Shown here one piece after another: positions 47,022 through 57,741 of a DNA stretch of 64,000 bases. The DNA lies in contig NW_013171815.1 of NCBI RefSeq assembly GCF_000151665.1, forward strand, positions 1,439,153 to 1,503,152, given 5' to 3'. The DNA is from Blastocystis hominis (Eukaryota > Sar > Bigyra > Opalinata > Blastocystidae). Positions within the stretch are counted from its first letter, which is position 1; each line of letters begins with the position of its first letter. The position numbers were made by a program, and so were the translations under genes. Under the pieces are notes generated by a model. It did not search any database. It was given only the letters and a program-made list of their open reading frames with translations, and was not told the origin of the DNA.

Positions 47022-48989
47022 CACAGTTTGAGGAAGAGCACATCGTTCAGTTCTTCGAGGCACCGCATCACCGAGGGCACGCAGCAGTGCGTGTGCAGCG
47101 CGATCGACTCCAGGCACTGGAACTGCGCCACCATGTTCAGCACCTTCGCGCGGTCCGGCTTGCAGCTGCACATCTGCGACCCCTTCTGCGTGCCCAGGAA
47201 CGACAGGCACGAGCTGTGCCGCGAGAGCCCCGTGGTGGGCTTCTGGTGATAGATGGAGTAGCGGAAGCTCGCGAAGAGGTCCCAGTAGAGATTGCGGATG
47301 GAGAGGATGGGCGAGTCCACGCCGAAGGCCTCGTCGAAGTCCGCCATCTTCGGCGCTCCCACGGCGTCCATGCTCATCCCCACCGTTTCCTCGGTGGAGA
47401 GCGCGGGAATGCGCCACGAACTGCCCGTGGAGGCCTCGAAGAGCGCGGCGAAGCCGGCGGGATCGGAGGTGCGGAAGGGGACGAGATAGACGCGCTTGAG
47501 AATGCGGTGAATGCAGCAGAAGACGACGAAGCAGTGCAGATCGATGGACCGGCGCAGCTTCTCGAAAAGCGGACTCTCCAGAATGTTCAGAATGCTCACG
47601 TTCTGGTGAAACAGAGACAGCAGCGACTGGATGTCGTTGATCGCCTCCTCGTCCTCCGCCTCCGAATCGCCCGATTTCGCCTTGTTCGCGTTCCCTTCGC
47701 TTGGATTGGGACCCAGAGGGGAAGCAAAAGGGGAAGCAAATGGGGAACCCAGAGGGGAACCCAGAGGGGAGCCTGGAGGGGAACCCAGAGGGGAACCTGG
47801 AGGGAGGTTCAAAGGGGGACGGGGAAGGGATGTGGGCGTTTCGTTTGGAGTTTGCATTTCCGCGGGGTTTTGACTCTGTGTTTGATTTTCAGTTTGATTC
47901 ACGTTCGGATTTGAATTTGAATTTGAATTTAAATTTGTATTTAAATTTAAATTTGTATTGGAATTGGGGTTGGGCGTTTCCAGGGAGCGAATTCGATTGC
48001 CTTCGAATTGGAACTCGGGGCGTCTGAAAAGATTCTGAATCCTGCAGTAATTGAGCAAGGATCGCAGGAGCGGGCGATTCCAAATGGCCTCGAAGTCCTG
48101 GAGGACGTAAATGTTGCAGACGTCGAAGAGATCGATGAGTCCGATGGCCTTCACTTGCAATAGAAACGAGAGACAGAGCAGAAGGTGCGTTCGATCGAGC
48201 CCGATTCGCTGCTCGATGTAGAAGACGCAGTGAACGCCGTCGATGGCGCGTAGAATTTGCTAGGCGCGCAGAGAAGGAGGGTTGGTACTTCAAACATCAC
48301 GGTGTCGGGGAGGAGGCTTAAAATCGATTCGACTGGAAGCAGGAGATAAGGAACCTCGTAGTCTTTGGGCTAGAGTGGAGAGCGGGGAGAGATGAAACGA
48401 TGTAGGGAGGATCGGTGAGAGAGGAGTCTGGGTAGACCGGGAAGAGAAGAAGGCGCGTGGAAGAATTGAGCCAAATGTCACAACTGTTTTTTTGACACAA
48501 TCCTTCATGGATTTGAACGAAAATGTCTCGCATTGTGGACTAGGTTCGAAAAGAAACAAGAAACACGAATACCAGAATAGTGGGACTTTGCAAAAAACCA
48601 TTTTGTCTCTCTAACGATTCAAATGTCATTGCAACCTTTTTCACCATCGACTCATACTGACTACTCGATCCCTTCTTGACAATAAAACAGATATTGAAAT
48701 TGAAGGCATTACGCATGTAATCGTGACTCGAAATCTGGATGGGATATCCCACAATTTCGATTTCACCCACAGCTACGCGCATCAATGTTCCACAAAGTTG
48801 ATCCTTTGTAATAATAAAATCGGACACACTATTGAACGTATCCAACGAAATACAGCTAGGAATCACAACCTACGATCCAGAATGTACTTTTCCGGATATG
48901 CGACCGCTAGCTTGGGTCCTTCGATATTATGAAAGAAGCTGTAAAACAACCCAACAAAATTCTTATTTTGTTTCGAACAAGAAATCATA
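47022..48989 (-). CDS. NPRL2: NPRL2-like GATOR1 subunit
   Basis: Subunit of GATOR1, which restrains TORC1. The N-terminal longin-like part matches NPRL2: VGLFYSFFHNIEGPKLAVAY, FNSVSDFIITKDQLCG, VGYPIQISSHDYMRNAFNF, ICFIVKK. The C-terminal part has AIDGVHCVFYIEQRIG, LLLCLSFLLQVKAIG and LFDVCNIYVLQDF, matching the NPRL2 IDG...NVY block. A long Asn/Leu and Gly-Ser-Pro repeat region then follows, before a Cys-rich end; this is larger than in animal NPRL2. The stop is uncertain: poly(A) after CTGTG at 47022 gives ...FLKL-stop, else the frame runs to TAG at 46979-46981. Start ATG at 48989 lies 7 bases after the CWC25 stop. Confidence 0.78.
47700..47980 (-). repeat. Coding repeats GSPLGSP and Asn-Leu-Asn in NPRL2
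   Basis: GGGGAACCCAGA units on plus give Ser-Pro-Leu-Gly (about 47705-47810); then AAATTTGAATTT-type units give Asn-Ser/Asn-Leu (about 47905-47965). Confidence 0.85.
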
Positions 48990-48996
48990 ATATGCT

Positions 48997-50315
48997 TATT
49001 CTTTCATATTATAATGCCTTCGACTCGCGATTCGCCCCTCCAAAGTCATATCTCCGTTCCCAAACACTTCCTTATTCATCTTCCTACACATCATCTTCCC
49101 TCGCCAAACTCACGCTAAAAACACTGGCTGCTTGTTTTTCTCTTCAATCGCTCGCCTTTCTTCCTCTTCCACGCGTTTCTTTCGATCCTCCTCCTCCATC
49201 GTCGCATTCTCCTGCATTTCTCGCAGCTTCGCTTCCATGTCCGCCGCTGTTTCTGCGCGTTTCTGGCTTCGATCTGCGTCTCTGTGCGATTTTTCGCCGC
49301 GCGATTCAGCAAACGAACGAGACCCTCGATGGCGCTGCGATGGACTGGGCGATCGTCGGTGCGTGTGATAATCGGCATGACTCCGATGTTTATGGTGCGA
49401 ATGATGTGAATGACGCGATGGATGCGAGTGGCGACGCGATCCGCTGCGAGAGCGACTTCGATCATGATGCGAGTGAGGTGAGGCGGAGCGGCTTCGATTG
49501 CGTGGATGCGAAGTGTGTGTGGATTGTTTCGTGCGATGCTGCAGTTTGGAAGTGTAGTTGTCACTCTCGCTCGAATCGCTCGAATCGCTTTGGAGACCTC
49601 TTCGTAAATGCATTATTCCGGTGGATTTGGGCTCTGCTTGGTGGAGTGTAGAGAAATCCACCGAAATGTCACGTCCTTGGGATCGGAGCTGGGAATTAGG
49701 AAACATGCGAAAAAAGTACGAGATTGACGATTTCTTTGATTTTCTGGGAATTCATTAAATGACTTCGAGTCATTTCGAGCTCTTTTTTACGGATTTGCAT
49801 TAACGGGTCTTCGGCAATGCGACGACGAATCTCGCTCGGCTATGCATGATTCGATTTTCCAATTCAAAACATTCGTAACGTCGTCTTCTCCATCGAGGAA
49901 CATAGAGCCTGCCACAGCTTTACTCTCCAAATCTTGGAGCTGGTTTTTCTCCTCCTTGTCCAAATCGATCGTTTTCTTCCCAGTCAAATAATCGTCGGAC
50001 TGCTTCTTTTCCATAACGGGAACTTCGTACAACCATCCGATTTTACGTTGCTTCTACATGTAAAAAAAGAATGCAGAGAGTCGGTTACAGCAAAGTCTTC
50101 ATCCGTCGCTCCATTCTGAGCTTTCAGCAGTTCCATGCGTTCTCTCTCCTCTTGGATTTGCCGTCTCAACTCTTCTGTCCTCTGCTTTTCCTTTTCCAAC
50201 GCCTGCTCCCGCAGCCATACTTGCTCTCGATTCAAAGCGTTAGACAACAAAAATAACTCCTACTTTCGTGTTGGCAGGGTTCCACTTCTTCTTTGACAGA
50301 AATTCGAGTGCCATA
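48997..50315 (-). CDS. CWC25: Pre-mRNA splicing factor CWC25
   Basis: Step-one spliceosome factor. N-terminus MALEFLSKKKWNPANTK joins by a 40-nt intron to QVWLREQALEKEKQRTEEL, the Cir_N-type start (W..N...VW). Then WLYEVPVMEKKQSDDYLTGK and, over a 31-nt intron, IRRRIAEDPLMQIRKKELE, the family core. A Ser/Arg/His-rich region (SRSASPHSHHDRSRSRSGSR) and a helical C-terminus (MEAKLREMQENATMEEED) follow. The last exon, after a 30-nt intron, ends RRHYNMKE with TAA at 48997-48999. Its start is 29 bases past the poly(A)-made stop of the upstream PTGES2-like gene. Confidence 0.88.
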
Positions 50316-50332
50316 ATCCAAAAGTGTGTCCA

Positions 50333-50340
50333 ACAAACAT
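50333..50340 (-). terminator. TGTTTGTT motif creating the PTGES2-like stop
   Basis: Minus strand: TATTG, GGA, TGTTTGTT, the standard TG-N3-octamer layout. It sits only 18 bases before the CWC25 start codon. Confidence 0.7.
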
Positions 50341-50343
50341 CCC

Positions 50344-51587
50344 AATACTGAAGTCGTCTTCGTATCTGCAGCAGCTGCAGCACGTCGTCCACGGTGTTAA
50401 ACCAATTAATCGCCGTCGGACTCGCCAAACAATTCAATGCATTCAAATCCTTTAGCTGTCGCAGAGTTCCAAACATCAAAAAATCAATCAAGCACGGTCT
50501 CGAATTGCCGCTGATGAACACGGAGTCCGGATCCTTGTTCTCTGCATTCACATCATTCGCTTGCTCGATAGCCTCGGCAATCTGCACGCCGACGACTGCG
50601 ATCGGATGGTCGCTGGAGGTGGAGTACGTGACGCCGAGACTACGCTGGAGAGGGAGAAAAAAGCGAACTTCTTTCGGGATTGGAATTGTTGGGAGAAAAA
50701 AGAAGCGTAGGGAGCGAGGTGGCGCCCGGCAAAGCGGCTGGGAAGACTGAGGGAACAGAGGGGGTCGTACATAAAATCGTACAGTCGTCTAAATCGAAGG
50801 AGGAGAGAAAATGGACTTGATGTTGTTGAGAGAAGAGAAATTGTAAAGAGTTACAGAGGGAATGACCTCCTTGTGGATGTAGTTGATCCACTTAAGCTCT
50901 TCGCTCGATAAGGAATGCTTCTGGACATCCTCGATGTAATGTCTATTTGTTGAATTTTGATAGCGATTCCTACCGAATAATCTTTTTAGGATCTGATTCA
51001 TATGTATTCTTGTCCTTCTCATAACGAATGATGGGCAGTTGATGATTCTTGGTTAATAGCTTCTCCTTCTTACTCCATATTGGGTTGACATCCAAGACGC
51101 GGTAAGAAACGTTCATAAATTGAAGCAACGTCATTATTTCGTAGCAGGCAGGGCTTAGAAGTAAAGACCATTTCGAATCGATACTTAGCTCTGTTTAGAA
51201 AAAGGGTAGCGACTGACTGCATTGGGGTGTGGAAAACTGTAAAGTTGTTCTTGTGCCCTGGTCTCTCTAAAGGCTTTTTGTGAAGAGAATAGTGAATGCT
51301 AGTTATAATGAATGAGAAAAGTGGAAACGCGAAAAAGAGATGGAGTAACAACACATAGAATTGGTGTGTGAAAACGATTCGTTCTATAAATGGAATCAGC
51401 ACGTTACCATTGGCGTTATGTTGAGAAATATAGACGAGAGACTTGAATTGTAACGAGTGATGAAGAATGAGATGGTCAATAGGGCACCCATATAAGGAAT
51501 AGATTTATAGTAGCAGTAGTAGAAGGTGAAGAAGAAGCAAATAATACTGATAAAACTATCAGATCGTTGTAACGATCGATAAAGCAT
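50344..51587 (-). CDS. PTGES2-like membrane thioredoxin/GST-fold protein, apparent frameshift
   Basis: Resembles membrane-associated prostaglandin E synthase 2 (glutaredoxin-like plus GST-like fold). Hydrophobic N-terminal segments, then a catalytic-loop region. The frame ending FEMVFTSKPC and the frame starting CYEIMTLLQFMNVSYRVLDV each match the family but differ by one base at 51141-51158; one base fewer would read SKPCCYEIM at the CPxC site, with Ser for the first Cys. Downstream: NPIWSKKEKLL, HQLPIIRYEKDKN, the helical ELKWINYIHKEVIP and SGNSRPCLIDFLMFGTLRQLK. Introns of about 31 nt. The frame lacks a stop until poly(A) after TATTG at 50344 (...RRLQY-stop). The frameshift may be a sequencing error, a missed intron or gene decay. 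Confidence 0.65.
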
Positions 51588-51876
51588 GTAAAGTCTTCCT
51601 ATATCTATTTAACAAATGTAAGTTGTATAGCTGAATAAATTAGAGCAAGGCAATTGGATGAATTTGACAATCTGCCTACATTGTACCACAAAAAATCTGC
51701 ACAGAGTTTTCCGTCGATATAGTCTAAAATTCGATTTAGGAGCAGCTGGTGATCGTTTGGATCGAACTACCTTCGTTAAACATCCATAAAACCCAATACT
51801 TCACAAAGTACCATGTTTGAAACTCCCGTGGAATTTTTTCTTTTCGTCATTCAATTGTTTTTTTGACACAAAAAAG

Positions 51877-54800
51877 ATGAGCAACAATAGGAATTCATCG
51901 CTTGAAATTGCTCTAATCGAGGTTACAAACGATTCGGGTGTTGCTAACCAAGCTGACGTTGACACTTGGAAGCATTGCTTATACGATCAATTCCCTACCT
52001 CAAACATCCAGTACAAAGATGGAAAGGTGGAAGTTACGGTAGGAGTTCCTCATTCTGGCTACACAGTCGAAACCAGTCTGCTGAATGATAACTTTAATGG
52101 CGCATCTATTATTCGCACTCCTGGAAATGTCGTATTTGCGAAATTTGAATACGTGAATGGAAAAGCTACAGGAGCTTGCGAATTGAACTATGAGGACGGG
52201 AAGCTGTTCTTCAGAGGATATCTAAAGGACGGATATCGAGAAGGAACAGGAACCGAGTATGATAAGAATGGAAATGTAATCTTCAACGGTAATTTCCAGA
52301 AAGGAGTGAGAGGAACCAAGACAACGAAACTCAATGGATTCACCGTGGAGAGCGACACGACAGGAAATCCGGTTTTAGCATACAAGGAAAACAAGAAGGG
52401 TTTGAAGCATGGAATGTGCTATTATTACCTCAACGGAAACGTTAGCAGAGGAGAAGAATGGGAAGATGGGAAGATGAAGAGAGTGGTGAAGGAATTCAAT
52501 GGAAATACGATGGTAGAATACGACAAGAAGGGAAATAAAGTGTACGAAGGGAGTTATGTGGATTCTCTGGCGAAAGGATACCCTCGGTATGGAAAAGGAT
52601 TCGTTTCTAGAACTAGTAGCAGAAAGAACGGGGATAGAGTGCAAACGAAGAGTTCTGGGATGTCGAAATGTGGAAAGATTTTAGTGTTATCGATTGCTAT
52701 TTTGATTGTGCTGGCAGCGATCATTGTGGGGATCATCTATTCTATGATGGCTCCTTGCAGTGGCTATTTCCTTCAGGACTCTTTTGTTGTTCACGATCAT
52801 GCATGTAAAAACAAAAAATCGTTTTCTCCTTTCAAATTGCTGGGCGTTCAATCCATCGAGATTGGAAATAACTGCTTCATTTCTGCAAATGAGTTTAGAG
52901 TCAGTGGGCTGCAAAAGCTGACTTCGCTGAAGGTGGGATCGAATTCATTCACAGACGAGACAACTCTTTTGGATCCCGCTATTACGCGTTCGTTCCACAT
53001 ATCGAACTGTAGACAACTGGAATCGATCGAAATCGGTGAATCCAGTTTCTCTTATTACGGAGAATTGTTCGAACTCCTGAATCTTCCTGCTTTGCAATCA
53101 CTCAAAATCGGAACTATTGGAAAGGAATCCAACAACTTTATGAATAGTCCTTTGGAATTGAAGGGTTTGAAAAGTTTGCTGTGTTGATACGTAGATTTAC
53201 CGAGCCTTACTTCCATTTCGTTGGGAGATGGTTCATTTTATGATTCTTTGATGTTTGATCTCTCTCAGCTTGCTTCTCTTTCTTTGCTGGAAATCGGAAG
53301 CGATTGTTTCGGCCTCGCTGATTCATTCGATCTGGACGGATTGAATCAACTGGCTTCCGTATCCATAGGCGATGGATCCTTTAAAAACTCCACTTCATTC
53401 AGTCTTTCGAATTTAAATTCTTTCGAATTATTGGAAATTGGAAATGAGTGTTTTTCGAATGTCGGTTCTTTTGAATTGAACGGACTGAATGCTTTGAAAA
53501 CCTTGAAAATCGGACAAAACTCATTCACACTCAATAAGAATGATTATGGAGAGAATGAGGATCGATCTTTCCTTATCACAAACTGCGCTTCGATCAAATC
53601 AATCGATATCGGCAAGTTCAGTTTTAGTGATTATGCAGGCGGTGTCGAACTGAAAGAATTGAATTCATTAGAAACGATCCGGATTGGTACCATTAATGAA
53701 ACGTCTCTGAATTTCTATGGTAGCTCGCTTAATATCAGAGGTAAAGCGTTCAATGCAAGAATAAGAATTAGAACTTGCCAAACTCATAAGCATTTCGTTA
53801 GGCGATGGGTCCTTTTCAAACTCCACTTCATTCAGTCTTTCGAATTTAGAATCCTTCGAATCATTGGAAATTGGAAATGAATGTTTCGGTTCAGTCGACA
53901 TATTCAAATTGGACAAATTGAATGCTTTGAAAACCTTGAAAATCGGACAGAACTCATTCACACTCAATAAGGATGGTTATGGAGAGAATGAAGATCGATT
54001 TTTCAACATCACAAACTGCGCTTCGATCAAATCAATTGATATCGGCAAGTTCAGTTTTAGTGATTATGCAGGCAGCTTCGAACTGAAAGAATTGAACTCA
54101 TTAGAAACGATCCGGATTGGTACCATTAATGAAACGTCGAATAACTTTTATTATGCTCCATTCAACCTTCATGGTATTCAGTTAGATATCAATGATTTGA
54201 TTCAAAGATCTTCCAAAACTCATCTCCTTTTACCTAGGCGATGGATCCTTCGTTGGTTCTCCCACCTTTATCCCCTCGAACTTGAGTTCCTTACAGTCGA
54301 TAGAGATCGGAAACGAATGCTTTATGAAAACAAGGAAATTCACAATCGACGGATTGAACGCTTTGCAATCGCTCTTTATCGGCGAGTACTCCTTTACAAA
54401 AAATAAAGACATGTGGGACAGTGATTGGTCTCGAGCATTCACATTGAAAAACTGCGCTGCATTGGAAACGATCGAAATTAGATACATGAGTTTTGCGGAT
54501 TATGCGGGACCCTTCGAATTCAAAAACCTTCCCGCATTGCGATCAATCCGGCTGGGATCTCCCTCACTCCAATCCACTAATTTCAATTACCAATCGTTTA
54601 TTCTTCGAGGTATCCATCGTTCTTCGCCTCTTGTCAATAGATTTTCCCAACCTGGAAGAGCTTTGGATGGGTTCAAAAGCTTTTGATGAGTCTCTTCATA
54701 CGGTTATAGAAAGTATTCGTTGCTTTTTCTCTACAAACTAGATCTCCCGAAACTGAAAAAGATCGAACTACGCACACATGCGATTGCTGGAGTAAGAGAT

Positions 54801-55059
54801 AGATACGACTGCACGCTGGTAATGCGAAGTTTTCTTTGTGTTGTTGGTTGAATGCGATTAGATTTGGAGAGTTTGGAGACGCTCAGCGCGAGTGCCTTTA
54901 GCTTGTTATATCAGTACAATGTAACAATGGAAAGTACGTTGGATCGCTCAGAATAAAATCGTAGACATTCCAAATTGCTACAATGTGTCGGTGACCGGCA
55001 ACTCGTTTTGGGAAGTCGGAATTAAATCGTTTAATAGTAGTGCAAATTGGGTGCTCTGA
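51877..55059 (+). CDS. MORN-transmembrane-LRR protein
   Basis: Third member of the MORN-LRR family here. N-terminal MORN repeats (FRGYLKDGYREGTGTEYDKN, EGSYVDSLAKGYPRYGKG), then one clear transmembrane helix (ILVLSIAILIVLAAIIVGII), then LRRs of the BspA-like type (KSIDIGKFSFSDYAG, LETIRIGTINET). With the helix in the middle, MORN repeats would face one side and LRRs the other. Seven or so introns of 25-34 nt, nearly all phase 1 before DLP/NLP. Two LRR blocks, about 53420-53720 and 53850-54150, are near-identical at DNA level, a recent internal duplication. Start MSNNRNSSLE; stop TGA at 55057-55059. AT-richer than neighbours. Confidence 0.75.
53420..54150 (+). repeat. Internal direct duplication of an LRR block
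   Basis: Sequence from about 53420-53720 recurs at about 53850-54150 with few changes (for example both contain AATCGGACA then ACTCATTCACACTCAATAA, and AACTGCGCTTCGATCAAATC). The second copy carries ordinary substitutions and encodes the same repeat motifs. Confidence 0.85.
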
Positions 55060-55197
55060 GCAATAGACGTTGCGCAGCCTTTGATCGATGCTGTTAATTA
55101 TCACAATCCTTAAGCATTCCTTTGATGATGCAAGTGGCGCTCTTTATTTGCTATTCATCCTTGCGATGATGTTTGTGGTAATCAACCATGAAACCAG

Positions 55198-55270
55198 TTT
55201 TTCATTCATTTGATTGCTCATTCATTCATTTATTCATTCGATTGCTCATTCATTCATTCATTCATTCATT
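55198..55270. repeat. TTCA tetranucleotide-rich tract
   Basis: Runs of (ATTC)n broken by ATTTGATTGC and TTATTCATTCG, in the gap between the MORN-LRR gene and LTV1. Confidence 0.9.
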
Positions 55271-55272
55271 CA

Positions 55273-55280
55273 AACAAACA
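55273..55280 (-). terminator. TGTTTGTT 3'-end motif of LTV1
   Basis: Exact octamer on minus, about 11 bases after the TAG at 55292-55294. Confidence 0.7.
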
Positions 55281-55291
55281 TTTCAACGCAT

Positions 55292-56975
55292 CTAGTTTAT
55301 CGTAAAAGTACTCAGATTGCGGCCTTCGCCTCCACGCGCTGCTCGCTTTTTCTCTTCCTTGAACGCCTGCTTCAGTTGCTTTTTCTGCTGTCGTTTGGCC
55401 TATTTTCGCACACACTCCCCACTCCTACGCTCTTCGCTTCCTTCACTTTCTGCTTTCGCAGACGTTTCTCTTCGGCCGTTTCGTTCTTATTCCGCTTTGC
55501 TCCCAAATTCTCTACAGGCTCCATCTCCTCCTCTTCTTCTTCTTCTTCTCCTTCCTCGGTTTCCCCTTTTTCCACGATCGGCAATCCAGTTTTCTTGGAT
55601 AACGCGATCTTCTTCACGGGTTTTCGCACCGTTCTGCGCATCAAACCCTTCCCCAATTCCCACGAAATCAACTTCGGATGATTCAGCAGATTGCTGTACG
55701 TGCTGCAGATCGACTCGCAATCGAATTCCTCCTTCGGAGGCCGCGCGAACTGCAAGTCGATCTGTTCGTCCACTTCTTCCGAGTCGCCCTCTTCGTTCAC
55801 CGTCGCTAATTTCACTCTCTGCGTTTCCTGATGCGTCGCCCAGGCCTTCTCGCGCTCTTTTTCCTTCTCCTGGTCTTCCAAAAACTCGTCCAACGCATCC
55901 TATCCATCACCGTTTCCACGTTTCCCCACTTGGAACACCGCATCGTCCATCTTGAGCGGGCCTCCAACGATTACTCCGTCTTCGTCTCCCTCCTCTTCGC
56001 TGTACTGATGCGCAATCTACGCTCAACGCCTCTCTGCTCGCTCACTGCGCTGAATTGCTGATCGATTTCCCGCTCTTTTCGATTCGTCGGCTCGATCCGG
56101 ATCTCCTCCGCGTAGCGATCTTCCGTCAGCTCCACTTTCGAGCGCTCGCGCTCTTCGCGAGCCTTCAGCAAGTTCCGAATGTGCGCGTCGAAGTCGAAGC
56201 CCTCGTCTTCCTCCCTGTCTTCGATCGCCTGCTGCACGAAATCGTCGGGAATGAAACCTTCCTCTTGCTCGTCTCCAGACCAATCTTCGTTTTCGATAGC
56301 ATCCATCGCTGCTAAGAGTTCTGGATCCACTTCCTCTAGACCTAACCAGGATGGCTGATCGACTCACCGTATTTCAGGTTCACCGCTTTCGGAAGTTGCT
56401 TGCTTCGCAGTTCAGGAGGCAGAATCTCTTCGTCCAAATGCAAATCCGTCTGTGTTTGAGGAGATGAACAGGGACTACGGCTTCGATCGTTCGGACTTCA
56501 CCTCCGGGAGCAATGAAGATTCCTGGACCTGCATCTTTGATGTGGGCTTGATAATCCGTGCCATCCAGAGGAAAGCCGAATTCATCGGTGGTCTCTCCAT
56601 AAATTCTTCCCTTCTGGCGTTTCATGTAACTCTCTTCTTCCTCCTCCTCTTCTTCGTTTTCATTGTTTTCGTCAAATTCATCATACTCATCGTACTCATC
56701 GTACTCATCGTACTCATCGTACTCATTGTACTCATCATAGTAATTTTCCTCCTCTTCTTCTTCGCGGGAACGCTTTATAGCGTGATCAAACATAGCTCCC
56801 TACAGATTAGCAACATTACTTATCTGCTACCAAGCTGCCCTCCATTCCCTTCGGAATCAAGACATTTGGAGTCGTTCCCTCCTCGTAGTACATAGGATCG
56901 GAACGACTTCTTCCAACCAGGACAAAAGTTACTCCTTTCTTTTTATCGATGAATTTTTTCTTGTCTTTTTTCATT
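55292..56975 (-). CDS. LTV1: LTV1, 40S ribosome biogenesis factor
   Basis: Assembly and export factor for the small ribosomal subunit. Start MKKDKKKFIDKKKGVTFVLV matches the family N-terminus, then VGRSRSDPMYYEEG and LIPKGMEG. A 31-nt intron leads to an acidic (Asp-Glu-Tyr)n run, then DYQAHIKDAGPGIFIAP, LLAAMDAIENEDW, DDFVQQAIEDREEDEGFDFD, KEEFDCESICSTYSNLLNHP and MRRTVRKPVKKIALSKKTGLP. The end ETAEEKRLRKQKVKEAK with KRQQKKQLKQAFKEEKKR is the usual LTV1 basic tail, completed over a 28-nt intron. TAG at 55292-55294. Confidence 0.88.
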
Positions 56976-57069
56976 TACCAAACGTAGTACTTGCTCTACC
57001 AAAATATTGAAAAAAAGCAAAAATTGTGGAGATTATGGCCATTCTTACTTTTCGATTATTATTACAGCA

Positions 57070-57609
57070 ATGAATCAATTTGATACATATGACAGTGGCG
57101 CTATCAATCCGCAGGATCAATACGACCCTCGTGTTGCTCAAGTTTTACGAGGAAAGAGTTTTTTTGCACAGATTTTCTGATTCGTAGATTTCTTGGATGC
57201 AGAACCACTTTCGAATGCGGAGGTAGAGTCCATTTTGGAAGAGCGAGTTAATTACCTTCAACGTTCGAATTATGCAGTTCCAAGGTTGTGGATTCAGCTT
57301 GTCTTTTTATTCTAGTACGATTGCAGATACTTTGAAAGACTTGAGTGATGTGCTGAGAAACATGGATACTGCTTATGATCACGCAGGAACACAAAGCAGA
57401 AAAGAGTATAGTTGTTTTTTTTAAGTGTTTAAATTAGGAAACTGGAAAGTCTTGTTTTTGATGGTGATAAAGGTCCTATGAAACTGGACCCCGTTGAAGT
57501 GTGCCAAATTTTAAACTTGAACCCGAGATCAATTCTCGAGTTGATGTCGTATTTACCAACTCTCAAGCGTTTTAGTGAATATGATCTTTCTCGCATCCTT
57601 GATGAATAG
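57070..57609 (+). CDS. Small RPB4/RPC9-like RNA polymerase subunit
   Basis: About 150 residues over four exons with introns of 30, 31 and 32 nt. Reads MNQFDTYDSGAINPQDQYD, FLDAEPLSNAEVESILEER, and ends KLDPVEVCQILNLNPRSILE with LMSYLPTLKRFSEYDLSRIL. The N-terminal L-S-N-x-E-V and the C-terminal HRDC-like block (NLxP...E....P.L..R......L..IL) fit the RPB4/RPC9 family of polymerase stalk subunits; I cannot decide which polymerase. Stop TAG at 57607-57609. Too fragmented by introns to show as one long open frame. Confidence 0.6.
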
Positions 57610-57741
57610 TGTTGTTATATTGACTGTTTGTTTGCAAATTTGATAATGAAAAAGCACTACCCATCTGTGTGAATAACCGCGGCTAATCGAAATGCTTAAC
57701 ACAACATCCATCATATTATTAAAAAAGGATCTGCATTTTCC

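Noticed and set aside
46277-47914. Long plus-strand frame overlapping PABP and running past it
   Set aside because: Within PABP it is frame +2 of a strongly biased coding exon; beyond PABP it is the antisense of NPRL2 repeats.
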